This document shows positions 32,746 through 42,100 of a stretch of DNA of 61,664 bases, piece by piece. Numbering within the stretch: the first letter of the stretch is position 1; each line of letters opens with the position of its first letter. The notes beneath the pieces are model-generated. The model ran no database searches. It was given only the letters and a program-made list of their open reading frames with translations, and was not told the DNA's origin. This DNA is from an uncultured Acidobacteriia bacterium (GTDB lineage Bacteria; Acidobacteriota; Terriglobia; Bryobacterales; Bryobacteraceae), in assembly GCA_903929755.1 (NCBI GenBank), contig CAIYVZ010000155.1:1-61664 (forward strand), given 5' to 3'. Position numbers and translations under genes: made by a program.

Positions 32746-34251
32746 GTGACATCTTCTGTTAGCCGTAGCCGCGGAGTTTTTCCGGTTGTGGCGCTATCGG
32801 CATTCATCGACGCTATTCGGGATTCAGGGTACCGGTCACCGGCGCACGCGCTTGCGGAATTGGTGGACAATTCGCTGGAAGCGAAGGCACACAGCATCAA
32901 TATTACTATTCAAGATGATCCTCAAACCGGCGTGGGGCAGGTCCGCGTGATTGATGACGGATGTGGAATGCCCCCCTCAACGTTACAGTTGGCCCTCCAG
33001 TTTGGGGGCAGTACCCGCTTCAACGAGCGTACCGGAACTGGACGCTACGGAATGGGCCTGCCGTGTAGCGCTCTCAGCCAGGCGCGCCGGGTCGACGTAT
33101 ACAGTTGGCAGTCGCCTTCACAAACATGGTGGACGTACCTCGATGCCCGCACGATCGCTAGCGGCTCATGTGTGCAGATTCCCGCACCAAAGCGCGCTCC
33201 AGTGCCTTTGCCCGCTCACAGCCCAAGCGGCACAGTTGTTGTGCTCTCTGATTGTGACCGCTTTGACCGATCACCTTTGGTAGCGGGAGATATTACAAAC
33301 AATCTAGGACGGATCTTTCGGCGAGTGCTCATCGGAGGTGCATCTGTGTCGGTCAATGGTGAACCAATCGGCCCCGTTGATCCATTGTTTACCGCAGCCC
33401 ATCACAAGATCGTGCAAGGGACTCCATATGGCCCAACGCTGGAGTTCCGGATCCGTGCACCCTTGGGGACGACCTCCACGGTGCGCGTGCGGTTCGCCGA
33501 GTTGCCCGTAAGGACACTCCATGTGCTCTCAAATGCAGAGAAGGCGGGTGCCGGGATCACGAAGGGCGCAGGTGTTTCAGTGGTCCGTGCTGGCCGAGAA
33601 ATCGACTATGGATGGTACTTCATGGGATCGAAGCGCAAGGAGAATTACGACGATTGGTGGCGCTGCGAGGTGGAATTTGAGCCTGTTTTGGATGAACTCT
33701 TCGGGCTTACGCACACGAAGCAGCGCGTCAACCCCACCCGGGAACTAGCGGCGGTACTCGTACCGCACGTAGAGCCGATCGCCAGGGTCCTGAATCGCCG
33801 CGTTAGAGAGGCATTCCAGCAGGTCCGATCCCCGCAGCACGATTCGAATGCGAGCCGACGAGCGCAGAGCAGAGACAATCAATTAGAACCCCCGCACACG
33901 ACTAGGCGCTCGAGAAATGGTTCTGCAGCCGAGCCGGACAACGCCGGCATTACCGGTCTGCAATACCGGACACTGAGATCCTCGATGGGGGAAAGCGAAC
34001 TTTTCAATGCAGAGCTTGTGGGAAGAGTGCTCACTATGACTGTTAATACTGACCATGCGTTCTATGAGCAACTGCTCGCTCCGCTCATGCGGCAGCGTGT
34101 TGTGAGAACGTCTGAAGCCATGGCGCCGCTTGAACTTCTCTTGCTCGCCTACTGCCGGGCAGAGACGAGCCTCCGTCACAAGGCCGACAAGCGGATCGCA
34201 CACCATCTTCGTAAACAGTGGGCGGAGGCACTCAATGCATATGTTGGCTAG
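32746..34251 (+). CDS. MORC/MutL-like GHKL ATPase (defence-island component)
   Basis: About 501 aa. The GHKL ATP-binding fold is clear in the first 110 residues: HALAELVDNSLEAKA (N-box Asp-Asn), VRVIDDGCGMPPS (G1) and RTGTGRYGMGLPCSALSQA (G2). A second domain like the transducer of MORC/MutL/Hsp90 ATPases follows (about 170-350; SVVRAGREIDYGWYFMG, DELFGLTHTKQRVNPTRELA). The C-terminal 150 residues are poorly conserved, with a low-complexity linker. Bacterial MORC-like ATPases are known in restriction-type clusters and probably clamp or remodel DNA. The start is uncertain (no ATG); GTG 32746 is the best option. It heads the plus-strand half of the island, 12 nt before the DruA-like gene. Confidence 0.82.
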   Translation: MTSSVSRSRGVFPVVALSAFIDAIRDSGYRSPAHALAELVDNSLEAKAHSINITIQDDPQTGVGQVRVIDDGCGMPPSTLQLALQFGGSTRFNERTGTGRYGMGLPCSALSQARRVDVYSWQSPSQTWWTYLDARTIASGSCVQIPAPKRAPVPLPAHSPSGTVVVLSDCDRFDRSPLVAGDITNNLGRIFRRVLIGGASVSVNGEPIGPVDPLFTAAHHKIVQGTPYGPTLEFRIRAPLGTTSTVRVRFAELPVRTLHVLSNAEKAGAGITKGAGVSVVRAGREIDYGWYFMGSKRKENYDDWWRCEVEFEPVLDELFGLTHTKQRVNPTRELAAVLVPHVEPIARVLNRRVREAFQQVRSPQHDSNASRRAQSRDNQLEPPHTTRRSRNGSAAEPDNAGITGLQYRTLRSSMGESELFNAELVGRVLTMTVNTDHAFYEQLLAPLMRQRVVRTSEAMAPLELLLLAYCRAETSLRHKADKRIAHHLRKQWAEALNAYVG

Positions 34252-34263
34252 TAAGGACCATTC

Positions 34264-36291
34264 TTGACAAGCGGGACAAATATCACGATTGCCCCCACCC
34301 TGGAGCGCCCAGCGCGCCGAGCTTTTAACGGTCACGTTTGTCGCCTCGCAGAGATGCTTGCCCGTGATCCCGAAGGCGTGGACAAGGCGGTAACCGCATT
34401 CCGCTCAACCTTGCATGGACTGAATTCGTGCCCTTCTACCGAGACACTCAAGTTGCTCCTGAGTCTGAACGTGCTTACAGACTTGATTCTTCAGGGATGG
34501 ACGCTGCGCATTGAAGAGGAGAGTGTCGCGATTGCCTACGTCACGCCAGACGAGGATATAGCCAAGGCAAAAGCGGCGGTCCGACGCCGACACCTGATAG
34601 AGCGCGACTCGCAGCTGCGTGAACCAGCAGTTGCCACTTTTATCCGCAGCATGGAGCAGCGCCGCCTAACCACATCGGGATGGCACTCGATCTACTCACT
34701 AATGAGGGACGGGAAGGACCTGGCGGAGCGTCTCCGGCAGAGCACCGCTATCGCTGACGACCAGTTGCGCCTTGATGCCCTTGATGGCATCATTGCGCCC
34801 TACATTCAATTCGTGGAGCCCGAGGTCCGCTGCCAGCATACGGGATTGTTGTTAACAGATGTATGGCGGTACTTTCGCCATACATGGACCACGGCGTATC
34901 GCAGTGTGCCCGGTCGTTCAATGATGATCCTCATTCGTGACGCGGCAGCGCCCAATCACCCCGTGATGGGCATTGCTGCCCTTGGGAGCGCCGTTGTTCA
35001 ACAGCGTGTCAGGGACCAATGGATCGGCTGGGACGCGGAAGCTGGTGTTGCCGCACTCTTGGAAGTCCCCTCAGTGAGCACTGCAAAGTGGCTACACAAA
35101 GAACTCGACGAGCGTATACGCTCAACATATGTCAAGGATCTGATAGAGTCAGACGTCCTGACGCGCAGGGAACTGTCCCGCCCTATCGACGAAACTATCG
35201 CTCGACTGCGAGCGGAAGGGGACAATGCCATCAAGCGACATCGTCAGAATCCCCAGAAGGCGCTCCATAAGAGTCACACGAAGACCGGGAGCCTTTCAAA
35301 CACCGCTTGGGAGGAGCGCGCGCGATCTCAGCTTTTCCGGGCGAAGCGCTGTCGACTACTTGCGACCCTCCTTGGTATTCGCCAAGTGTTTGCAAAGCAC
35401 CTCGACGAACTGCGTAAGGATCTCATTGCTGCGGCTTTCTCGTCGCAACACTTTCGCAATAGTGTGGCGCAATTGCTCCGGATGATCAAGGCTGAACGCG
35501 TTGGCATTTGCATGATGGACATTACGGTGTGTGGAGCAGTTGCTCCTTACAATACGCTGCTCGGCGGAAAACTCGTCTCGGCGCTGATGTGTAGCCCCGA
35601 GGTGACGCAGTTCTATGCCCGTCGATATGGACAGCAACAGAGCCTGATCGCATCAAGCATGGCCGGCAAAGGTGTCATCCGGCACCCAAGTCTTGTCTTG
35701 CTGTGCACGACCAGCCTCTATGGGACAGGCGCTAGCCAGTACAACCGTATCAAGATTCCGGTCGCCGAACTGGGAGGCACCCACGACGGAGTACTAGAAT
35801 ACAAGGCCCTCGGCTTTAGTATCGGATACGGGTCGTTTCATTTCAGTAACGAAACTGTTGGAATCATCAACACGCTGCTTGCCCGCACGAATGGCGGCCG
35901 CAAAGTGAACAGCATTTTCGGCGAGGGCGTGAATCCGCTATTGCGGAAGATCCGGGAAGGTCTTGATGCTGTCGGCTTGCCAAGCGACCAATTGCTGCAA
36001 CATGGGAATCGGCGAATCGTATATGGCATCTGCCTGGCAAAGAACTTTAGGCAGGTTCTGCTGGGGCTGCACCGGCGTCCCCAATTCCTTTTGCCCCAAC
36101 TGCGCCCGCAACAGTCCACCGAGGCCATTAGTGCCTACTGGCGACGCCGCTGGCTTGATGCCAGAGCGCACCGCCCCGGCATACTCGAAGCCATTGCGGC
36201 GCACACTTTGGACTATCCCATGAAGCATGGAGCGCAGGTATCGCTACCTGTTACTGAGTCGCCGACTCTATTCAGCGCCTTAGACGACTAG
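34264..36291 (+). CDS. Large DruA-like (DUF4338-type) protein
   Basis: A 675-aa protein beginning with TTG, with AAGGA about 6 nt upstream. The region RQ/QRVRDQWIGWDAEAGVAA (about 247-262) resembles the R-D-x-(F/W)-IGW motif of DUF4338, the domain of Druantia protein DruA. Later blocks DITVCGAVAPYNTLLGGKLV, VLLCTTSLYGTGASQYNRIK, GFGSVHFS-like and NSIFGEGVNPLLRKIREGLD suggest a GNAT-like core interrupted by a helical insert (about 290-400). Typical DruA proteins are near 300-400 aa, so this is nearly double. The biochemical activity of DruA is unknown to me. The family call is by recollection of motifs and should be checked. Confidence 0.65.
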   Translation: MTSGTNITIAPTLERPARRAFNGHVCRLAEMLARDPEGVDKAVTAFRSTLHGLNSCPSTETLKLLLSLNVLTDLILQGWTLRIEEESVAIAYVTPDEDIAKAKAAVRRRHLIERDSQLREPAVATFIRSMEQRRLTTSGWHSIYSLMRDGKDLAERLRQSTAIADDQLRLDALDGIIAPYIQFVEPEVRCQHTGLLLTDVWRYFRHTWTTAYRSVPGRSMMILIRDAAAPNHPVMGIAALGSAVVQQRVRDQWIGWDAEAGVAALLEVPSVSTAKWLHKELDERIRSTYVKDLIESDVLTRRELSRPIDETIARLRAEGDNAIKRHRQNPQKALHKSHTKTGSLSNTAWEERARSQLFRAKRCRLLATLLGIRQVFAKHLDELRKDLIAAAFSSQHFRNSVAQLLRMIKAERVGICMMDITVCGAVAPYNTLLGGKLVSALMCSPEVTQFYARRYGQQQSLIASSMAGKGVIRHPSLVLLCTTSLYGTGASQYNRIKIPVAELGGTHDGVLEYKALGFSIGYGSFHFSNETVGIINTLLARTNGGRKVNSIFGEGVNPLLRKIREGLDAVGLPSDQLLQHGNRRIVYGICLAKNFRQVLLGLHRRPQFLLPQLRPQQSTEAISAYWRRRWLDARAHRPGILEAIAAHTLDYPMKHGAQVSLPVTESPTLFSALDD

Positions 36292-37484
36292 TCGATGCCA
36301 AAGACTTCGGTTGTGGCACTGATCCCTACGGTGATGACGCCTTCTGTCTCGCCTTGCCGAACATTCAGCAGACGGACGTGCATACCCTTTTGCAGAACAG
36401 TGTGCGAAATCGTCTGTGCCAACACAAGAACAACGGGCGTTTCTTTTGGGATTCCGGTTGCGGCGACTACCAACGCATCCCAACTGCGCGGCCCGCGACT
36501 AGCACCCACCTTAACCTCAATGTCCACCCAAGTGCCATCTCCCTCTTCCTGCCATTTCATGCGCGCAACCCAGTATTCGGAGCACAGTTGTCGGACACTA
36601 CAAAAGCGGCAATGCTCTGGTACAGGGTTCGCCACGGGTGGCGTGCTACTTACTGCGGCGAGCGCGGCCTCCCTTCTCTTTAGAAGGTCCACACGCAACG
36701 AGGAAAGCGTATCAGGGTCAGGCGGAGCAACGTCTTCGACGTGGTCATCGTAGGAGAGAAGCATTCGACTCACCGGAATGCCGTCTGGATTCCGCTCCTT
36801 GTCTGCAGCCCACAAAAGGGCATAAGTGCGAAGTTGTTCCGAATGCTGATCGGAAGGCACTCCTGTCTTAAACTCCCAAATCGTACATCGTCGGTTTTCG
36901 ATCTGCAAAAGGTCGACGATGCCAACGAAAGAGACACTGTCATCTCGGAGTCGCAACTCGTGGTACGAACCGCCCCATAGCTTGCCTCCGTGGGGGGCTC
37001 CTGTAAGACTAGAAGCCCGCGGGATGAGCGAGATGCGATTCAAGTGACGCTGTACTTGTTGTCGCATCGCGGGAATGTCTTGAACGAGGTCGTTTCGGAA
37101 TCTTTCGATCAGATGACCCATCCGCGGATTGGAGCGTTGGCGATCGAGGATACGATCAATTGTCTCCGTTAGGATCGCGGTAAATCCACCCATCTTGCGG
37201 AGCACCTGGATTACCTCAACATCAGATAAGTGGCTACACCCGGCCTCCGACAGCGCATTGCACACGCTCGACACTGTGGCATGTACAGTCTGCCCAGCAA
37301 GTGCTCGTGGGTTTGCCATTGGCGGGTACCCGTGCCCATCCCACAGGTTGGGGTATTCCGCTGATGTGAGCGCCCACTGCTTAGGACACGTTTCAATCTC
37401 TTTCAGCAGGCTGAAGTGCCACATCTTGGGTGCGGCAGGCCATTCACTGGGTGTGATGACAGTAAACATCGCCGTGGAACTCAT
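36288..37484 (-). CDS. PD-(D/E)XK nuclease with Cas4/AddB-like cysteine cluster
   Basis: A 398-aa protein. The nuclease core has VGIVDLLQIE (Asp 191), IWEFKTG (Glu 204, Lys 206) and the QLRTYALLWAA helix, the RecB/Cas4-type active site. Cys 33 (ETCPKQWAL) together with Cys 292, Cys 295 and Cys 301 (EHCRFCSVRQLC) matches the split four-cysteine iron-sulfur site of AddB and Cas4. A C-terminal beta-rich domain of about 90 residues is additional. It is the last gene of the minus-strand defence operon, 5 bp after the DUF1998 gene. Its stop shares the palindrome CTAG with the convergent DruA-like stop. It probably degrades invading DNA ends. Confidence 0.85.
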   Translation of the reverse strand: MSSTAMFTVITPSEWPAAPKMWHFSLLKEIETCPKQWALTSAEYPNLWDGHGYPPMANPRALAGQTVHATVSSVCNALSEAGCSHLSDVEVIQVLRKMGGFTAILTETIDRILDRQRSNPRMGHLIERFRNDLVQDIPAMRQQVQRHLNRISLIPRASSLTGAPHGGKLWGGSYHELRLRDDSVSFVGIVDLLQIENRRCTIWEFKTGVPSDQHSEQLRTYALLWAADKERNPDGIPVSRMLLSYDDHVEDVAPPDPDTLSSLRVDLLKRREAALAAVSSTPPVANPVPEHCRFCSVRQLCSEYWVARMKWQEEGDGTWVDIEVKVGASRGPRSWDALVVAATGIPKETPVVLVLAQTISHTVLQKGMHVRLLNVRQGETEGVITVGISATTEVFGID

Positions 37485-37489
37485 AGCCG

Positions 37490-39169
37490 TTACGCGTCCG
37501 CCAAGCCAAACGCGGAGAGGACTTTCGCTGAAGCGCGAGGCAAGTTGCGTCGAACGATCAATTCATCGACTGTAACCAGAGGCGTGGCAGAAAACTCGCG
37601 AACGTCCAAGAGTGCATCCTGGGTGGGCACGTCGCTACAAAGAGGACGGTTTACGTCGATAATGATTTGCTGGCCCTTGCCCGATATCAGAATTGGTGCC
37701 GTTACCGTACCTAAGCCCGGGATTGTGTAAGCGACTGATCTCCCTAGTGTTATGGCAGAATCATTAGAGCGACGCAGATCATAATAGAGCCTGTCGAGGG
37801 CTTGTTCGACTCGATTTGAAGGCAAGTTCATGGGTTCTCCGGTGAGAACGTGTCGGAGAAGCGCGGCACCGACGTGCCTGTCCAGCAAGTCGTGCTCAAA
37901 TTTATTTTTGTAGCTCCTGAGGCAGCGGTAGCACGATCGATCGCAACCATCCGGACAACTCTCAAGAATTCGCACCGCGCGCTCAAAAAGGGCACTGCCC
38001 AGTTTCCCGGCCTGTTTAGAAAAACCAGCACCACCGGGCAGCGTGTCGTAAAGATAAATCTCAGCCTCGATGCCGCGCTGCCCGTCCTCGGTTAGCGCAG
38101 GACGGAATTCCGCCTGTAATTCCTGCGCCTCGAGTTCGAGCAGTTCACATGCTGCCTTTGCAATGGCCTCACTTGCCGTACGTAGCGCAACATCTGTGGC
38201 CAAGATCCCCGGCAAGAGCCGGTGCGGCGGTCGTACGGCAAGAGAAACAAGCAGAACGTCTGTAATGAAATCTGTACCCAAAACGATTCCGGTGCTTGTC
38301 CCATCGCCGGGGCAGTTGGGATCCTTGCCACTGGGATAGGGCTTAGGGTGTGGCGCGAAAACGCTGTGTTGGGGGGATGCGCTGGGTTCAATGGAACCAC
38401 ACTTCGTGCAATAGTGGTATCCCTCGTCGCGCGGTCCACGGTTCGTTACCAAGAGGTGATTTTTAAGATGATAGTGACGTAGTTGTTCCGTCACCCCGAT
38501 CCACTTCAACGGATCCGACGGTGTTGGCGCCATGAGTTTGGCCCGAGTAGCATAGCTCTTCTCCGCCGGATCGTCGTTCGATGTGCGCTCAGGCTTCGCA
38601 ACGGGATGGGCGAACCCGGGCGGCCGAAGCCAGTAGCGCGCCTCGCCGAGAGTCGCTGTTCGACCACATGCAGGACAGTCCAGTCGCTCACCTTTACTGC
38701 CCTCAGTCAGCAACTGCGTGCGAGCATAGTGGCAAACAGAACACTCATAGTAGAGCCGCCGCTGTTGCCACGCGCGATATCGGTCACTGTTTACAGGTGA
38801 ATAAACTGCGCCCGAAACAAAGAGCTTGCCTGCTATCCACACTTCTTTCCCGGGCGCATATTGACTGAGCGCTAAGGCCAGACCTTGCGATGGCGTATAC
38901 CGAAACGCCGTTTTGTATGGCGTGGATTTATCCACGTCGAATACAAAGAATGTGGCCACATCGGTCGGAAAGGCGTACCGAGGCAGGATTCCTTTGTAGA
39001 GCAAACGGTCGAGCAGATATTCAGAACCTGGTGAGCGGTCGTCGCGTTCACCAGTTCCGTCCGCCGGAGCCTCCGCTCCGATGTCAACGACATCGTCCAT
39101 GATGGCATCAGTTGCGGCGGTAGTTGAACTCGAAGGCGACGGTGTGTCGGGTTTATTGGGTCGTGACAT
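37490..39169 (-). CDS. DUF1998 protein, DrmB-like
   Basis: About 559 aa. The C-terminal third has the DUF1998 signature: YLYDTLPGGAGFSKQ, then CPDGCDRSCYRCLRSYKNKF and HDLLDRHVG, a cysteine cluster that binds zinc or a similar metal. Two further cysteine pairs lie in the first half (CSVCHYARTQ...CPACGR; YHYCTKCGSIE). In DISARM this domain is the separate protein DrmB, while in Druantia DruE and in MrfA it is fused to the helicase. Here it is separate but overlaps the helicase gene by 17 nt, so they probably work as one complex. The ATG at 39169 has GAGG 6 nt upstream; a TTG at 39184 is less likely. Confidence 0.88.
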   Translation of the reverse strand: MSRPNKPDTPSPSSSTTAATDAIMDDVVDIGAEAPADGTGERDDRSPGSEYLLDRLLYKGILPRYAFPTDVATFFVFDVDKSTPYKTAFRYTPSQGLALALSQYAPGKEVWIAGKLFVSGAVYSPVNSDRYRAWQQRRLYYECSVCHYARTQLLTEGSKGERLDCPACGRTATLGEARYWLRPPGFAHPVAKPERTSNDDPAEKSYATRAKLMAPTPSDPLKWIGVTEQLRHYHLKNHLLVTNRGPRDEGYHYCTKCGSIEPSASPQHSVFAPHPKPYPSGKDPNCPGDGTSTGIVLGTDFITDVLLVSLAVRPPHRLLPGILATDVALRTASEAIAKAACELLELEAQELQAEFRPALTEDGQRGIEAEIYLYDTLPGGAGFSKQAGKLGSALFERAVRILESCPDGCDRSCYRCLRSYKNKFEHDLLDRHVGAALLRHVLTGEPMNLPSNRVEQALDRLYYDLRRSNDSAITLGRSVAYTIPGLGTVTAPILISGKGQQIIIDVNRPLCSDVPTQDALLDVREFSATPLVTVDELIVRRNLPRASAKVLSAFGLADA

Positions 39170-42100
39170 TGATAGCCTCGTCAAGAGCGCGCAGAGTTTC
39201 TTCTACAAGGTTGCTGAGCAAAGTGTCCCTATCAGATGAGTTCAGTTCGCGAGGGATCCACGCTTCGACTTCGTTGCGGAGTGCATCCCTATTGTCAATA
39301 AGCCATGAAGCGAAGTCGTTCCTGTTCAGAAGCGAACTATCGTTTCGGAACTCCGAAACCGTTCCCAACACAGAAAAGAGGGTTGCTTGATCCGCGCGGG
39401 GCACTCCAGGTAGGCGCTCTTGATGGTAGCGCTGAAGCAGGTAAGCCGTCACATGCCGCCGAACAATCTCGTAGTTGTCCATAGCCAAGGTGGGATCAGC
39501 GACATCGCCCCGAATCATCTCGTCGGGGAACGTAAAGTAGTGTTCATCATGGCTGTCTGCGCTTCCAAAGGCAGTCACAGTAGCAACTGCCGTACCGCGA
39601 CGGCCAGCGCGGCCCGCTCGCTGTTGATAGTTTGCCCGCGCTGGAGGCATATTTCGGAGCGCCACTCCGGAGAGTGAGCCGATATCGATGCCAACCTCCA
39701 TTGTCGTGGTGCACGAGAGAACGTCGATTGCCGGCCGATCCCGGCCCTTATCATCCGGCCCCAAGTCAACGTCTTGGAATAGAAGTTCATGCTCCTCGGT
39801 CTTAGAGAACACCTCACTCGCCTGTGCAGAACTGAGTTGCGCCGTGTGCTCGGCTGCCAAAATGGATACCGGTGCCTTTGTCGGATCCAGCAACGCATCA
39901 ATCGTGGGTTGGCGATAGTAGCTTTTGCGCGCCGTAAATACGGGGTCACTCTCAGGATCAAGGGGAATGGCCAAAGGGCGGCCGCAATTCACACAGCGGT
40001 CTGTACCGGGATATGGGCGCTGCGTTGTTCGGCAAGCGCGGCAGTACGCCCAATTGCCACCTACCGCTAGCGTGACCTGACTTCCGCGAAGCCTAAATTT
40101 CCCGCCGATCTGCTCCGCGAACATCTGGAGGAGTTGAGGGACCCATTGGGATTCGAATGTTTTTCGATCTTGCTTTGTCAAGAAGTTCTTGAGCTTATCG
40201 AATTTTCCGGTACTGTGTGGCGTAACCTCGTTTTGCCACCATTCGGGCGGCATCTTGTCAAGCCAGAACCCGTAGTTCTGCCAAATCCGCAACCAAGTCC
40301 GAACCAAAGCCAGCTTTTGAGATGGCGTTTCCGCAATCTGCGCAATAGGTGGCAGCTGTTGTATCGCGGCTGTATGAGTTTGGATCTCACTAAGCGTAGC
40401 GAGTGCCAAGGTCTCCAATCCGTAATAACTGTCGGTGAGGCACTCCAGAACTGGCCGAAGTATCGAAGCTGGAATCTTGGTGCTGCGCGCGTTAATCAAC
40501 AGCATGAGCATTCTGCCTGGATCGCTGAGCACTCCAGTATTCACCTGAGTGGTTACCTCTTGCTCCAGTATGAAAGTCTCGCCCGGCAACAACTCTGGCC
40601 GTACACGAACGTTTAGGATCTTGCTCGCGAGAACAACTGCGAGGCCAACGTCTTCGAGTGAGAGCAGCGTTGATAGCGAGGGATATTGTGAGAGGCGGTC
40701 GTACCCCCAGACGAGCAATGTGCGTATGACATCACGAGCGGAATAAGACTGAATATTGGGCGCAAGGCGAGCAGCGGTTTGTCGGGAGTCGGAGAAAAGG
40801 AGGACCTTTCGACCCCGAAGGGGCGCGAGGGCTGTCGCGGGCTGCGGTCCCGGTGGCTGTATCTGGATTTGCTTTGTGATCAAGGCTTGGAACGGCTGGT
40901 CGCCTTTGGTCTGGTGATCCTGCACGGACGTTCTTCCGTATCCGGCCGTTGTCTCGCACACGCCACATGGTCTAAACTCACCGGGTTTCCCGTTCCCCCT
41001 GGCGTTGTTGTCACCAACCGGCGCGAGTCGGTCCTTTCTCAAATAGACGTTTCTGGTGCGAGGACTTGCTGTCGCGGGATTGATGCGTCCCGTAATGAGA
41101 TCAATCTCCACTGGTTCTACGTCTGTACTCGAAGGTTCCTCCAGGAGGATGTCAATAGGCTCTAGTTCAGCGATGAGTTCCTTGTCGGTTCGGAATGCTC
41201 CGCCCGCTTCCGACCACAAGAAGTCTGGCGCGGCAACATTGTCCGTATATGCCCGTCCATATGCGGCCCCACAGTTCCTGCACGTGTACAACTCCAGCAC
41301 ACGTGCCCCGCACTCGCAAGCATCGCGGGGCTGACTGAACAGCTTGCCGGTTGGGCCTCCACGGTCTTCCGACGGCAGTGTGCTGCATTGAGAGTCGAGA
41401 CAGATCCAAAGCCCAGGGAGTCCGCGATGAAATGAATGGATGCGGCAGGGTAGGAGACCGGGTTCTGCAGGTACTCGCTTCGCAATGCTGCCGAGAGCCA
41501 ATAACGCGGTGACCGCCTGTTCTGCCACAAGCCTGTCTACCAATGGAAACAGCCTTTCAGCCAGGCTCTCGACGGGAAGCGCTTCCCTCATCGTTCGATT
41601 GATGAGCTCACTCATGGGAGGGAACGCTGCAAGAGCGGAATAGAGAGCGGGGCCAAGAGCATTACCGGTTGCTTGCCGGTAATCCAGCAAAGGCCTGATG
41701 ATCGCCATGCGTTGATCATCTTGGTCGGCTGCGTAGAAGGCTGACAAGTCGAGTGCGGCCATTAGTTGAGCGTCGGCAAGGGTGCCCGCTCCCGCATTTT
41801 GACGAAGCTGTAGTTGTCCTCTGATGACATCGAAATCTTCTGCCTGCTTGCCCGTGAGTTGAGCGGCAAATTGCCCCGCGTATTCCGGGTCTTTAAAGCT
41901 GGCACTTGTGCAGATGACTTGCAGTTGCTCCGCAGTAATCTCCAGTCGCTGCCGGAGGCGTCTCAACAACAGAGCCACCTCAGCCCCAGCTGCTCCGCGA
42001 TACAGGTGAGCCTCGTCGACAACCAGTAAAAGAGTGTTCTTGTGGTCCTGATGCAACCACTCCCGCGTCTTGTCAAAGATAGGACGCTCAAGCGGCCGCA

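Noticed and set aside
36288-37484. Cas4 of a CRISPR system
   Set aside because: The cysteine and nuclease motifs are Cas4/AddB-like, but no cas gene or array is nearby, and the extra C-terminal domain and operon context point to the helicase-based island.
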